This document shows, piece by piece, positions 52,415 to 60,462 of a stretch of 64,000 nt of DNA (positions within the stretch are counted from its first letter, which is position 1; every line of letters begins with the position of its first letter). The position numbers and the translations under genes were made by a program. The notes below the pieces were generated by a model that was not told the origin of the DNA, did not search any database, and saw only the letters and a program-made list of their open reading frames with translations. This DNA comes from Undibacterium cyanobacteriorum (GTDB taxonomy: Bacteria; Pseudomonadota; Gammaproteobacteria; Burkholderiales; Burkholderiaceae_D): the NCBI RefSeq assembly GCF_031326225.1, contig NZ_CP133720.1, forward strand, positions 124,001-188,000. The letters run 5' to 3'.

Positions 52415-52765
52415 TTAGATGGTATCGTCGTTTGCCAGCTCATTGTTGAGATAGGCGCGATCCTCTGGTGACAACTCTAACCTATTGAAACCAGGCCATT
52501 TTATTTGGGCGGCACGTGCCTCATTCCATACATGTTCAAAATAGACGGGGTCTAATTTCCAAGACGAAAATGGTCTATTTTCGTGGATAAACGATCGCGC
52601 TATAAGTAAATCGCACAACTTTTCATATCCATCGTTGGTTAGATTTTCAGGGCATTCGTCTGGCCACACCAGACAACTCTTCATTGCGTCGAAAGACGGT
52701 TCTAAAGTTGGGTCGTATTGGAGAGCCTCAACTAGCGCTCGATCACGATCCGAAAAGTAATGCAT
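52415..52765 (-). CDS. Small acidic protein of unknown function
   Basis: 116 residues, beginning MHYFSDRDRALVEALQYDPTLEPSF, soluble, with WPDECPENLTNDGYEKLCDLLIARSFIHE and WNEARAAQIKWPGFNRLEL. The pattern of a D/E-rich, Trp-containing small orphan fits immunity or defence-adjacent proteins, but no family is recognised and there is no adjacent toxin. A plausible ATG is seen at the 5' end but only a weak ribosome site. Confidence 0.55.
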   Translation of the reverse strand: MHYFSDRDRALVEALQYDPTLEPSFDAMKSCLVWPDECPENLTNDGYEKLCDLLIARSFIHENRPFSSWKLDPVYFEHVWNEARAAQIKWPGFNRLELSPEDRAYLNNELANDDTI

Positions 52766-53598
52766 CGTGTTTCCTTTCGTGAAGACAATTTATTCGGTTT
52801 AACTTTGTATGATAAATTTTCGACTGCATAACACCCAGCATTCTACGACTTGATAAGATTGCCCCAGGTGGCGAGTAAAATGCCATAGGCAAAAAATAGC
52901 AGGTTCCACACTTTCAATTTGGCTGACCGCACTAATCAAATATTTTACATCTCATTTTTTAGACATCAATATCAAAACTGCGCAATAATCTTTCAAAAAA
53001 TTGATCGACAAGTACAAAGATTTATTGCGCAAACAGTTGCAAAAGAGAGCATCCACATTCGCCCGAACCTCAGCAGACCTGATTGCAGAAAAATTTCTAG
53101 CGCAATACTTACCACTCAACATTCAAATCTATTGAGGCAATATTGGAAAATTCCAACCAACAAACCAATGGTATTCCAAAGCTTAAAATCATAAGTTCGC
53201 CATGATGCGAACCAATGTCTTAGCCTAGTTTTGAGCAGCATCAACAGGAGCCTGTAGATCTTTGCGAATGACGATGAAACTACATTACTAACATCGATAT
53301 ATGTCTGCCACTCAATGCAAGACCCACATAGCTTCTACGCGTAGGTACTCGGCTGTGCCGAGGCGCCATGCATTGCTTTAACCACTGATTTCGCAAAAGC
53401 GTCTAATTTTGCCTCTCCAACTCTCTTAAGATTAGAGAAAGAACAGCACTTCGATTCAGGAAGCACTCTCGCCATTCACGAGACTCTGCGACGATTCATA
53501 TGTGCAGAATTGGCGATCATATAAGTTCGTTCAGCTATAGAATTGGTTGATATTTCGTGCTCACCACTGAATTTTATTCAATTTATCACACTAATCGA
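52766..53598. other. 833-bp AT-rich stretch without a convincing gene
   Basis: AT-richer than the flanks. A 91-codon plus-strand frame at 52919-53194 has low-quality composition and no ribosome site. Two small perfect dyads stand close together at about 53335-53362 (CTACGCGTAG, then CTCGGC-TGT-GCCGAG). Probably decayed DNA of the accessory island. Confidence 0.55.
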
Positions 53599-54126
53599 TT
53601 AAGTACGCCTCACAAAAAACTCTTGACTAGTATTTTCGTCATGGAGCACATCCAAATTTCCCTCACGTCGGACAAACTTTAAACTAGGTGGAATATTTTC
53701 TTGATCGACAAAATAACTAGAAACACTCAGAGACGAAACGTAGTTCCAACCTTCCGGCACAACGACATGTTTGATTTTGCTTGGCACATGTTGACAAACG
53801 GAAATAGGGCAATCTGGATCGTTGTTCCAGTCTGCTTTTCCAAAAATCGTCCAATTACATTCCGATGTAACCCCACGTTTTTGGTCCACAACGACTAAGT
53901 CTATAGCCGTGTCACATTCTTTGAAAACCAATCCTTGCTCAACTAAGTAATCAACATAGTTCTTGACGTCAACTGGCGTCATAAAACTAACGCTGGCCAG
54001 TTCTCCATCAGCGCAAAGAGTGCTATTAGGAAGTGAAGCTTTAAAATTCTCGATGCCCCCAAAAAATTTCTTTGCAATAGCTTCACAGCGAATGACAACA
54101 GATATTGCTTCAATAAGAACTGCCAT
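53599..54126 (-). CDS. Protein of unknown function, island gene
   Basis: 175 residues from ATG 54126, which has GAGGGA upstream and lies 2 bases after the stop of the preceding gene, so the two are coupled. Predicted alpha/beta, soluble: MAVLIEAISVVIRCEAIAKKFFGG at the start, SVSFMTPVDVKNYVDYLVEQGLVF in the middle and a C-terminal RRT end. It resembles the small orphan proteins found beside polymorphic toxins, but no family is recognised. Confidence 0.6.
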   Translation of the reverse strand: MAVLIEAISVVIRCEAIAKKFFGGIENFKASLPNSTLCADGELASVSFMTPVDVKNYVDYLVEQGLVFKECDTAIDLVVVDQKRGVTSECNWTIFGKADWNNDPDCPISVCQHVPSKIKHVVVPEGWNYVSSLSVSSYFVDQENIPPSLKFVRREGNLDVLHDENTSQEFFVRRT

Positions 54127-54128
54127 GT

Positions 54129-54437
54129 TCAATCCCTCAATTTCTCAAATCTTCTTTGCCATTCTACGAAAGCCTGCTCATCTGGTGTATGACCGAGCCC
54201 TTGATAATAATGAACACGATCAGCCATAGAAACCGCCTCGATGTGACAGAAAAATTCAACACTCTGAACAGGAATGTTAAATCTTTCGCAAAATGTGTGG
54301 TCCGTAAAATTTGCATAATATCCGTTCACTAACGCAACAGCATCATCTTGCGAATACATGTGACGAGATTGAAGATGAACCACCACTCGTTCAAACAGGT
54401 AAATTTCATCTTCATCGGTGGATTCATCTAAACGCAT
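54129..54437 (-). CDS. Small acidic protein of unknown function, island gene
   Basis: 102 residues from ATG 54437 (TTG 54446 is the outer alternative), with a run of acidic residues at the start (LDESTDEDEIYLFERVVVHL) and an aromatic-rich centre (FCHIEAVSMADRVHYYQGLGHTPDEQAFVEWQRRFEKLRD). Soluble. It starts 10 bp after the stop of the frame at 54448 and ends 2 bp before the next gene, giving a compact pair with 53599-54126. No family recognised. Confidence 0.6.
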   Translation of the reverse strand: MRLDESTDEDEIYLFERVVVHLQSRHMYSQDDAVALVNGYYANFTDHTFCERFNIPVQSVEFFCHIEAVSMADRVHYYQGLGHTPDEQAFVEWQRRFEKLRD

Positions 54438-54447
54438 TTCAAGCAAC

Positions 54448-54705
54448 CTAGTTCACAATATACCGGTTAAACAAATCCGCAGCCTTGTCAGTGTGAATAC
54501 TGGTCTGATTCGCTCGATTCGTCCAATTCCGAATCTCGCCGTTCTTACCCAATCTTCGAAACAAGGGGCCCTCAACTAAATCAAATACTGGAGAAGTCCA
54601 TTCTTCAGGAGGTAAATAAGAATCAATGGACACCCATCCCAAATAATCCACAAAAAATAAGCGAGAACTCAGCTCGCTTTTATCACCATTTTTACACAAA
54701 ACCAC
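54448..54705 (-). CDS. Short ORF crossing a terminator-like hairpin, doubtful
   Basis: 85 codons from GTG 54705. Its N-terminal third is encoded by the hairpin plus A-tract at 54652-54679, which on the minus strand is a terminator-like stem followed by six T. A gene that begins inside its own terminator is unlikely to be read as annotated. The C-terminal part (WTSPVFDLVEGPLFRRLGKNGEIRNW) looks protein-like and may be the end of a degraded larger gene whose 5' part is lost. Confidence 0.3.
   Translation of the reverse strand: MVLCKNGDKSELSSRLFFVDYLGWVSIDSYLPPEEWTSPVFDLVEGPLFRRLGKNGEIRNWTNRANQTSIHTDKAADLFNRYIVN
54652..54679 (-). terminator. Terminator-like hairpin, copy 1 of a shared element
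   Basis: Stem AAGCGAG/CTCGCTT with a 7-base loop and, in minus orientation, a T-tract (TTATTTTTT) after it. A close relative of this hairpin and of the ~40 bases beyond it occurs at 57399-57424. Confidence 0.65.
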
Positions 54706-54836
54706 ACCAACACCAACGATCTCAACACCTTAAGCTTCTCACTCACCTTACGTCAATCAACAATGTTCATGGTTTGGTCGCGTTCTCCTTTTTTATTTTG
54801 GAGTCACGTAGTAGATAAGTGCAAGCGCACTCAGCA

Positions 54837-55850
54837 TCATGTGCAAACCGGCATCGCGACTCCAATCACACAACGTTTCTTTAAATGCTCAGCATAGGCA
54901 CGTAAGCGCTCGACCTGTGCAATTGCTGTGCCACGCGTCATCGCTTTGGCGCGCGTCGCTTTGATAAACTCTTCAGGTGTAAAACCCAGGCGTTTCAAGA
55001 TCGGTGGAACGCGTTGTGACATCGCATGCTTTTTATCGCTGCGAACGATGCGTGCTGCCCAATCGACTAGCTCGATGTAATCACGTGCGGTGCATGGTAG
55101 ACCTTGGGCTGGTGCGACACTGAGTGAATTGCCAAAAGGATGGAGTGGGATTTTGGTCTGTTTTGCGAACGTTGAAGGTGTAGTTGATTTCTGCCGTTTT
55201 GCCTTTGGCTTTTTGAGATCTCGTAAGCGTTGTTGAATGGACGTGTAATCCGAATTCTCTGGCAGATCGGCAATGCCTGCACGTATCGGATTGAGATCAA
55301 CATAGGCACAACAAGCCAGCAAACCAGCTTCATCTAAAATTGCTTGGCTCTTAAAACGCCCTTCCCAAAACCGGCCAGTGCATTGATCTTCAGCATTCGC
55401 GCGGCGTGCGATCGATTCGTTTAAGCAGCGCATAAACCAAGAAATATCGTACAAGCGAGCGCGTAATTGTTCGACAAACTCATCCGCAACGCGCCTTGTC
55501 GCTACATCTTGATTTTTGCCTTGCATGAGCTGATCAAGAATGTAGGGCAAATTGAACAAACGAGACCAGCGTTGCAGCACTTCCTCTTGGCTTAACTTCT
55601 CCGCAGCTTCGCGATCGACATGCAGCACGACATGGTAATGGTTAGACATGACTGCATACGCGCACACCGACATAGAAAACACCTCAGAGAGTTCGGCCAA
55701 ACGCTCAACCACCCAGGCTTTCCGATGTGAGAAGTCTCGCCCGGAGAAATGATCTTTACCCCACAAGAAAGCGCGACGAACACAGCGCCCTATGCAGTGA
55801 TAGTACGGTGTTGCTTCGAGCGAGACGTAACGACTTCGAGCCATCGGCAT
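54837..55850 (-). CDS. REP-associated tyrosine transposase (RAYT, Y1 family)
   Basis: 337 residues. The HUH-type metal motif is H71-Y-H73 in MSNHYHVVLHV, with ATPYYHCIGRCVRRAFLWGKDHF before it and FWEGRFKSQAILDEAGLLACCAYVDLNPIRAGIA after it, which are the standard RAYT segments; the catalytic Tyr is probably in LYDISWF near residue 153. It has the long C-terminal extension that some RAYTs carry. RAYTs cut and move palindromic REP elements. Here the full copy lies near four REP-like repeats and a 5' fragment of a second copy, so it is probably the source of that family in this island. ATG 55844 is an alternative start. Confidence 0.9.
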   Translation of the reverse strand: MPMARSRYVSLEATPYYHCIGRCVRRAFLWGKDHFSGRDFSHRKAWVVERLAELSEVFSMSVCAYAVMSNHYHVVLHVDREAAEKLSQEEVLQRWSRLFNLPYILDQLMQGKNQDVATRRVADEFVEQLRARLYDISWFMRCLNESIARRANAEDQCTGRFWEGRFKSQAILDEAGLLACCAYVDLNPIRAGIADLPENSDYTSIQQRLRDLKKPKAKRQKSTTPSTFAKQTKIPLHPFGNSLSVAPAQGLPCTARDYIELVDWAARIVRSDKKHAMSQRVPPILKRLGFTPEEFIKATRAKAMTRGTAIAQVERLRAYAEHLKKRCVIGVAMPVCT

Positions 55851-55908
55851 CAGCCACCTCCTTCGTTTGAGAAGAAAAAACAGTGGCTTTAGCTTAGGTT
55901 AGCGATTA

Positions 55909-56370
55909 TTAAATTGCAAGATAATTTAATAATTTATTGCTATTTGAAGTGGGTGTCTGCTGAATCAGCATCAACTGGATATCTCCAAGTTCATCTGAAA
56001 AGCCATGCCGCTCGTAAAATGCCTGCATGGTCGGTAGGCAGTAGAGCTCGAAATGTTTGACCTTTTGTAGACGTGGATGTTGTTTGACTAAGCGTAGAAG
56101 TTGATCGCCTAAGCCCTGTCCACGTTGTGAGGGATCGACGATGACGTCGAAGATCATGGCTTTGAAAATCAAATCACTGAGGACTCGAACAAAGCCGATC
56201 AGTTTGTCGTGGTCGTCGGCGAGGCCGATGCAGAGCGTCGAGCCCGCGATGCACGCTTGGGTTTCCTCTAGACTGCGACCGCGTGTCCACCACTCTTCTT
56301 GGTATAAGGCGTGAAGTTGTCGAATGTGGGCTTCCTGAAAGTCTTCGGTGTGCTTGATTGTTGTCTGCAT
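55909..56370 (-). CDS. GNAT acetyltransferase with a repeat-derived tail
   Basis: 153 residues from ATG 56370 (MQTTIKHTEDF). GNAT fold with the acetyl-CoA loop DPSQRGQGLGDQLLRLVK and the terminal YCLPTMQAFYERHGFSDELGDIQLML. The last ~14 codons (QQTPTSNSNKLLN) are encoded by a half-copy of the REP-like repeat (55937-55967), and the parallel end of the RAYT fragment frame (KTPNSKSNI) is read from the same repeat. The enzyme core looks intact, so it may be functional with a replaced tail. Confidence 0.78.
   Translation of the reverse strand: MQTTIKHTEDFQEAHIRQLHALYQEEWWTRGRSLEETQACIAGSTLCIGLADDHDKLIGFVRVLSDLIFKAMIFDVIVDPSQRGQGLGDQLLRLVKQHPRLQKVKHFELYCLPTMQAFYERHGFSDELGDIQLMLIQQTPTSNSNKLLNYLAI
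55937..55967. repeat. REP-like repeat, half copy D
   Basis: Matches the right half of copy A at 22 of 29 positions (TTGCT...GTGGGTGTCT...GAAT). It lies inside the 3' end of the GNAT gene. Confidence 0.5.
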
Positions 56371-56399
56371 GGTCGCCTTCAAACTTAAATTAGGAAGTC

Positions 56400-56445
56400 G
56401 TAGACCCCAACTCAAAATATTGTTTATGGAACTGGGCGTCCAACT
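56400..56445. repeat. REP-like repeat, copy C
   Basis: GTAGACCCCAACTCAAAA...TGGAACTGGGCGTC. Aligns to copy B over 41 positions with about eight substitutions, including paired ones at the ends, consistent with conserved folding. It sits between the GNAT gene and the LRR gene. Confidence 0.62.
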
Positions 56446-57325
56446 AGATATTGTTGAACTCGCTATTTTTCGTTTTTGAAATTAACTTCGCTTCCACTTC
56501 CTGCACAGTGGGTATGTAAGTCCGCTTATTTTCACTTCTAAAATCAATCAAAGACGGGTGTGAAATACAGTAGGTCAAATTATTGTCTAGCAGTTTTGTT
56601 TCATAAATGCTGAGTGTGACAAGTTTCGGCATTTTCTCGATAAACGAAATTGAGACTAAGTCAGCACTTCCTGAAAGAATTAGATATGAAAGATTTACGA
56701 GTTTTTCAATTGCATCATAAGATCTAATTTTTCGGCAACCATCGAGCTTCAACTTCAAAAGAGTAGGAGCACAACTGTTCAAAGCATCAATGTTTTCTAG
56801 TTTCTTAGCCATCGTAAGCTCTAAGTCGACTAATCTTTTTGCGGACTCGATACCGTTTAATGAACTTAAGTTTGGCTGAATCAATACAATCCTTTTTAGT
56901 TTTGCTAGATTAGGTATAGAGGCAACAAGATTGCTAAATCTCGAAACATGAAACGATTCTAATAGCAGACAATGTTCCAAACCTTTCCAGAATTTCGACC
57001 ATATTCCGCCAAGCATTTTCAAGTTTTTCATTTTGGAAAAATTAAATCTGGTGTTTTCCACACCAAAATTAATTTCTTCTAACCAATCAAACGATTCGAA
57101 TAATCGTACATTTTCGATTTCGCACATGATGTGCAGATGTCGAATTTTAGTTCGATCTGGATGTACACAAATTCTTTCGATCAAGCCTTCATTTTGATTT
57201 TTCGAACTTAAATAGAGACTTCGCATAGATGAATCAGCGCAGATATACGAAATACTTTCGTCAATGTTCTCCATGGATACATCAATGAACTGATATCCAT
57301 TTAAACCATCGATAATTTTAATCAT
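56444..57325 (-). CDS. Leucine-rich-repeat-like protein, low-GC
   Basis: 293 residues from ATG 57325 (TTG 57355 is the outer start). Repeating LxxLxxL blocks at about 100-270 (NLKMLGGIW, LLLESFHVSRFSNLVASIPNLAKLKRIVLI, RLVDLELTMAKKLENIDALN, LKLKLDGCRKIRSYDAIEKLVNLSYLIL) indicate a degenerate leucine-rich-repeat or related solenoid. The gene is visibly AT-richer than its chromosomal neighbours and ends beside repeat C. No signal peptide. Stand-alone LRR proteins of this kind may be immunity or interaction proteins; function not assignable. Confidence 0.65.
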   Translation of the reverse strand: MIKIIDGLNGYQFIDVSMENIDESISYICADSSMRSLYLSSKNQNEGLIERICVHPDRTKIRHLHIMCEIENVRLFESFDWLEEINFGVENTRFNFSKMKNLKMLGGIWSKFWKGLEHCLLLESFHVSRFSNLVASIPNLAKLKRIVLIQPNLSSLNGIESAKRLVDLELTMAKKLENIDALNSCAPTLLKLKLDGCRKIRSYDAIEKLVNLSYLILSGSADLVSISFIEKMPKLVTLSIYETKLLDNNLTYCISHPSLIDFRSENKRTYIPTVQEVEAKLISKTKNSEFNNI

Positions 57326-57398
57326 ATTATTTCGCGACCTTTTCACCGTACTCAATACGCATCTTAGGATCAGTAAACACCCATTCCAAATTCACGAC

Positions 57399-57424
57399 AA
57401 AAAATAAGCGAGCTCTCGTCTCGC
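57399..57424 (-). terminator. Terminator-like hairpin, copy 2 of the shared element
   Basis: Stem GCGAG/CTCGC with a 7-base loop and a T-tract on the minus strand. It lies upstream of the LRR gene and downstream of the AraC-type gene, so it can terminate that gene's transcript. The sequence beyond it resembles that beyond copy 1. Confidence 0.6.
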
Positions 57425-57482
57425 GTCCTTCATCATCCTAACGCAAATTTGAATCAATACCATCGATCCAACTGGATCACGT

Positions 57483-58625
57483 TCACACTTCATCGACGCC
57501 GTTTGGTGCTTGTATCGCTTCCCGAAAAGCCGACGGTGATTTGCCGGTGACGCGCAAAAACTCTTTGTTGAAATTCGATTTGCTACTAAACCCAGCCTCG
57601 TGCATCAGCTCGGTCATGCTGATGCTGTGATTTGTTTGCAAAAGGCGCACTGCTTCTGCGACGCGTAAATCATTGAGATGGACTGAGAAACTGTGGCCAT
57701 ACACTTGGTTCACCGCATTCGACAGCAAGCGGGCGGGTATGCCGAGTTTGCGGGCGGCTTGTGGCAGTGTGATGCCAAAGTCGAGTTGATGCAGCTGTTC
57801 CGTTTTGACCAAGCTCTCCCAGCGTTCGAACAGCGTGCGAAGTTCAGCGAGATTGCTGGGACGTAGATTGTCCTCGACGGGCTCTTCAGTTTGCTGGGGC
57901 GATGCCTCAGGCGCTGTCGGTTTGTTGGACTCATGGCCGCCCATGATCTGATCGCCGAACTGATACATCCATTCAATCAAATGGCTGCGCTGTAAGGCGG
58001 CGAACATCAAAAATCCATTGACGCCGAGGAAGAAGAAACTAGCGACGAGTAAGCCTTTGGAGTCGCGATAGGAGGTTCCTTGCATCAATTCCAGATCGAT
58101 CACTAGTTCGAAAGCGAGATTGGCTAGTGCCAAGAAAATCAAACAGCGCAACCAGAGCTGTGCTGATTTGACGTGTTCGCGCAGATGAGTGAGCGCACGC
58201 TCGCCCTGTCTTACTTGCCACAGAATACTGAGGGTGTAAGCCAAGAAGCTGCCGAAGATCAGGTAGTCGATCAGGAAACGCAGCGGGCGAACCAATAGGC
58301 AAGTCAAAAACAAAAGCGTGACGACGGCGAAATGCCAGAAGTCGCGTTTTTCAAGTCGGCTGTCGGCACGATGAATGCACAAGAAATACAAATACAGCGC
58401 TGGCCCCAAGAGCATGGCCATGAGAGGTCGGCTGATGCCAAAAAAGAAAGTGTAGCCATTCAACATGGCCGCTAAAGCGAAACCCTGATGCGCATACAGC
58501 AGGCAGTTGAAGGCCAATATCAACTTAGGCGTTTTGCGTAAAGCCGGCATGGTGAACAATTGCACGGCCAGCAAAGTGCTCAAAATGGCGTTGGCGATTT
58601 GTAAATGACTGATCAAAGAATCCAT
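57483..58625 (-). CDS. Membrane-anchored AraC-family regulator
   Basis: 380 residues from ATG 58625. The N-terminal ~220 residues hold about seven hydrophobic helices, giving a membrane-embedded sensor. The C-terminal AraC/XylS DNA-binding domain follows a Gln/Pro linker (GHESNKPTAPEAS): LPQAARKLGIPARLLSNAVNQVYGHSFSVHLNDLRVAEAVRLLQTNHSISMTELMHEAGFSSKSNFNKEFLRVTGKSPSAFR, with both helix-turn-helix units. GTG 58661 is another possible start with a GAGG site. It is transcribed divergently from the amidohydrolase gene at 58841 and may control it in response to a membrane or external signal. Confidence 0.87.
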   Translation of the reverse strand: MDSLISHLQIANAILSTLLAVQLFTMPALRKTPKLILAFNCLLYAHQGFALAAMLNGYTFFFGISRPLMAMLLGPALYLYFLCIHRADSRLEKRDFWHFAVVTLLFLTCLLVRPLRFLIDYLIFGSFLAYTLSILWQVRQGERALTHLREHVKSAQLWLRCLIFLALANLAFELVIDLELMQGTSYRDSKGLLVASFFFLGVNGFLMFAALQRSHLIEWMYQFGDQIMGGHESNKPTAPEASPQQTEEPVEDNLRPSNLAELRTLFERWESLVKTEQLHQLDFGITLPQAARKLGIPARLLSNAVNQVYGHSFSVHLNDLRVAEAVRLLQTNHSISMTELMHEAGFSSKSNFNKEFLRVTGKSPSAFREAIQAPNGVDEV

Positions 58626-58840
58626 GTTTTTATGATAGCTGATGCATTCGTCGCAAGTCACTGCGCCTCGCTATCGATTACCGTAAAAAGCAAGCATTCT
58701 GCTCACTTTCGTAATTTTTTGATATGAAAAGTGCTGTTTTTGAGTCCGAAAACACGTTTGAGGCGTCCTCGATCGTGTTTTCGGTCGCTCGATTCGCGCT
58801 CAAAAAACACAATGGCATCACTTTTTTGGGAGGATGCAAC

Positions 58841-60391
58841 ATGTCATTAATGAAAAATCAAATGTCTTTTGTTCCATCGAAACTCAGCGTTCTCGCTGCT
58901 AGTAGTCTTTTGTTAACAAGTCTAATCAGCAATTTTGCTGCCGCGCAGGTCCAAAATCATCCGTCGCAAGTCCTGATCAAGAACGTCCACGTACTCGGCG
59001 GTGAGGTCTCTCGCGATGCCTTGCATGATGTCTTGATCGAGGGCGACAAGATTCTTGCGATTGGCAAAAAGCTCAAATTAAAAAACAAGGGTCAGCAGAT
59101 CGATGGTAAAGGTGGCTACCTGACGCCGGGACTGATTGATGCTCACGTCCATTTGGATGGAGTGCCGGGCTACACCGCTTACGATCCCAAAGATGAGGCG
59201 ATGTTGCAGCAAGCGCGCGAGCAAATTCCGCGTAGCTATTCTTACTTCGGTTTCACCACGATCTTGGATTTGACCGGTGAATCAGGCTTCATCGCTAATT
59301 GGAATAAAAATCCGATGGCGCCACGCGCCTTGTATTGCACGCCTTTGTCGATTCCGAATGGTTACCCTGCCATCATGATGGGGAAAGAGACACAGTTCAA
59401 ACACCCTATCGCCCAAGCCATGTTGTGGGACCCAGCGCAAGCCAAGACTTATCCTAGCGATTTCAAACAAGAACAACATACGCCAGAATACGTCGTGAAT
59501 TTGGCGCAGAAGGTTGGATCAAGCTGCGTCAAAGTGTTTTACGAAACGGGCTTTGGCCCGCAAAAGAATTTGCCAGTACCGACGGTGGAGATGATACAAG
59601 CGGTCGTCAAAGAGGCGCATCAACGTCACATGCCGGTGTATTTGCATGGCAATTCGCAAGCGGCTTATGAGTTCGCCTTGAAAACCGGTGTCGATGTCTT
59701 GGTACATGGTTTGTGGCATGAAGAAAAAGGCGTCGACCCGCAGTTGAACCAAGCGCGCTTACAAGAAATGGCGGTTGAACTCAAGCAAGCCGGTATCGCT
59801 GTGCAACCGACGATTCAAGTCTTGAGCGGTGAATTAGAAGAGACCAATCCCCACTTTTTCGACCATCCATATGTGCAACATGGCATGCCAGCCAGTTTAG
59901 TGAAATGGTATCAATCGGAGGCGGGGCAATTCTTTAAACGTATGCTGGCCGAACAAGTGGTGGAGCCCGGTGCATCGGCGGAGGACACCTATCTCATGAT
60001 GAAGAAAATGTACGCCAAGCCTTTACGATCTGTGCAAAACATGACGGCGAATCTACACAAAGCGGGTGCGACTTTGCAGTTTGGTAGTGACACGCCGAGC
60101 GGTCCTTTTTATACACAATTCCCTGGTATGAATGGACGCTGGGAAATGGATCGATGGTTGGAAGCGGGAATGAGTCTCGAGGAATTGTTTGCCGCGTTGA
60201 CGCAAGCTAATGCCAAAGCCTTGGGTCTAGGTGACAAGATTGGACGCGTCGCCGTCGGTATGCAGGCAGACTTGTTACTACTCAAAGACAATCCTTTGAA
60301 GACGGTGCAGGCCTACGATCAAATCGATACGGTGGTTTTGCGCGGCAAGCCGATGGCGCGTGCACAACTGTCGGCAACACGCAGCAAATAA
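58841..60391 (+). CDS. Exported amidohydrolase
   Basis: 516 residues from ATG 58841, which has GGGAGG upstream; the longer frame adds 39 unrelated residues. Signal peptide MSLMKNQMSFVPSKLSVLAASSLLLTSLISNFAAAQ. The metal-dependent amidohydrolase core shows LTPGLIDAHVHLDG (H-x-H), VYLHGNSQ, DVLVHGLWHEE and FGSDTPSG (final Asp). It belongs with secreted imidazolonepropionase/prolidase-like amidohydrolases; the substrate is unknown. Divergent from the membrane AraC regulator, so likely controlled by it. Confidence 0.9.
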   Translation: MSLMKNQMSFVPSKLSVLAASSLLLTSLISNFAAAQVQNHPSQVLIKNVHVLGGEVSRDALHDVLIEGDKILAIGKKLKLKNKGQQIDGKGGYLTPGLIDAHVHLDGVPGYTAYDPKDEAMLQQAREQIPRSYSYFGFTTILDLTGESGFIANWNKNPMAPRALYCTPLSIPNGYPAIMMGKETQFKHPIAQAMLWDPAQAKTYPSDFKQEQHTPEYVVNLAQKVGSSCVKVFYETGFGPQKNLPVPTVEMIQAVVKEAHQRHMPVYLHGNSQAAYEFALKTGVDVLVHGLWHEEKGVDPQLNQARLQEMAVELKQAGIAVQPTIQVLSGELEETNPHFFDHPYVQHGMPASLVKWYQSEAGQFFKRMLAEQVVEPGASAEDTYLMMKKMYAKPLRSVQNMTANLHKAGATLQFGSDTPSGPFYTQFPGMNGRWEMDRWLEAGMSLEELFAALTQANAKALGLGDKIGRVAVGMQADLLLLKDNPLKTVQAYDQIDTVVLRGKPMARAQLSATRSK

Positions 60392-60462
60392 GCTTCGCAG
60401 TGGATCAGCTGGCGTGATGGTGGTGTTTAGTAGCGTCGATCGCGGGTTTGATCGCAAGCCGA

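Noticed and set aside
52919..53194. 91-codon plus-strand frame in the 833-bp gap
   Set aside because: No ribosome site, unusual composition and no resemblance to a known protein. Noted in the gap entry only.
53335..53362. Two small palindromes considered as an integron attC or recombination site
   Set aside because: The RYYYAAC/GTTRRRY core sites expected for attC were not seen and no integrase is nearby.
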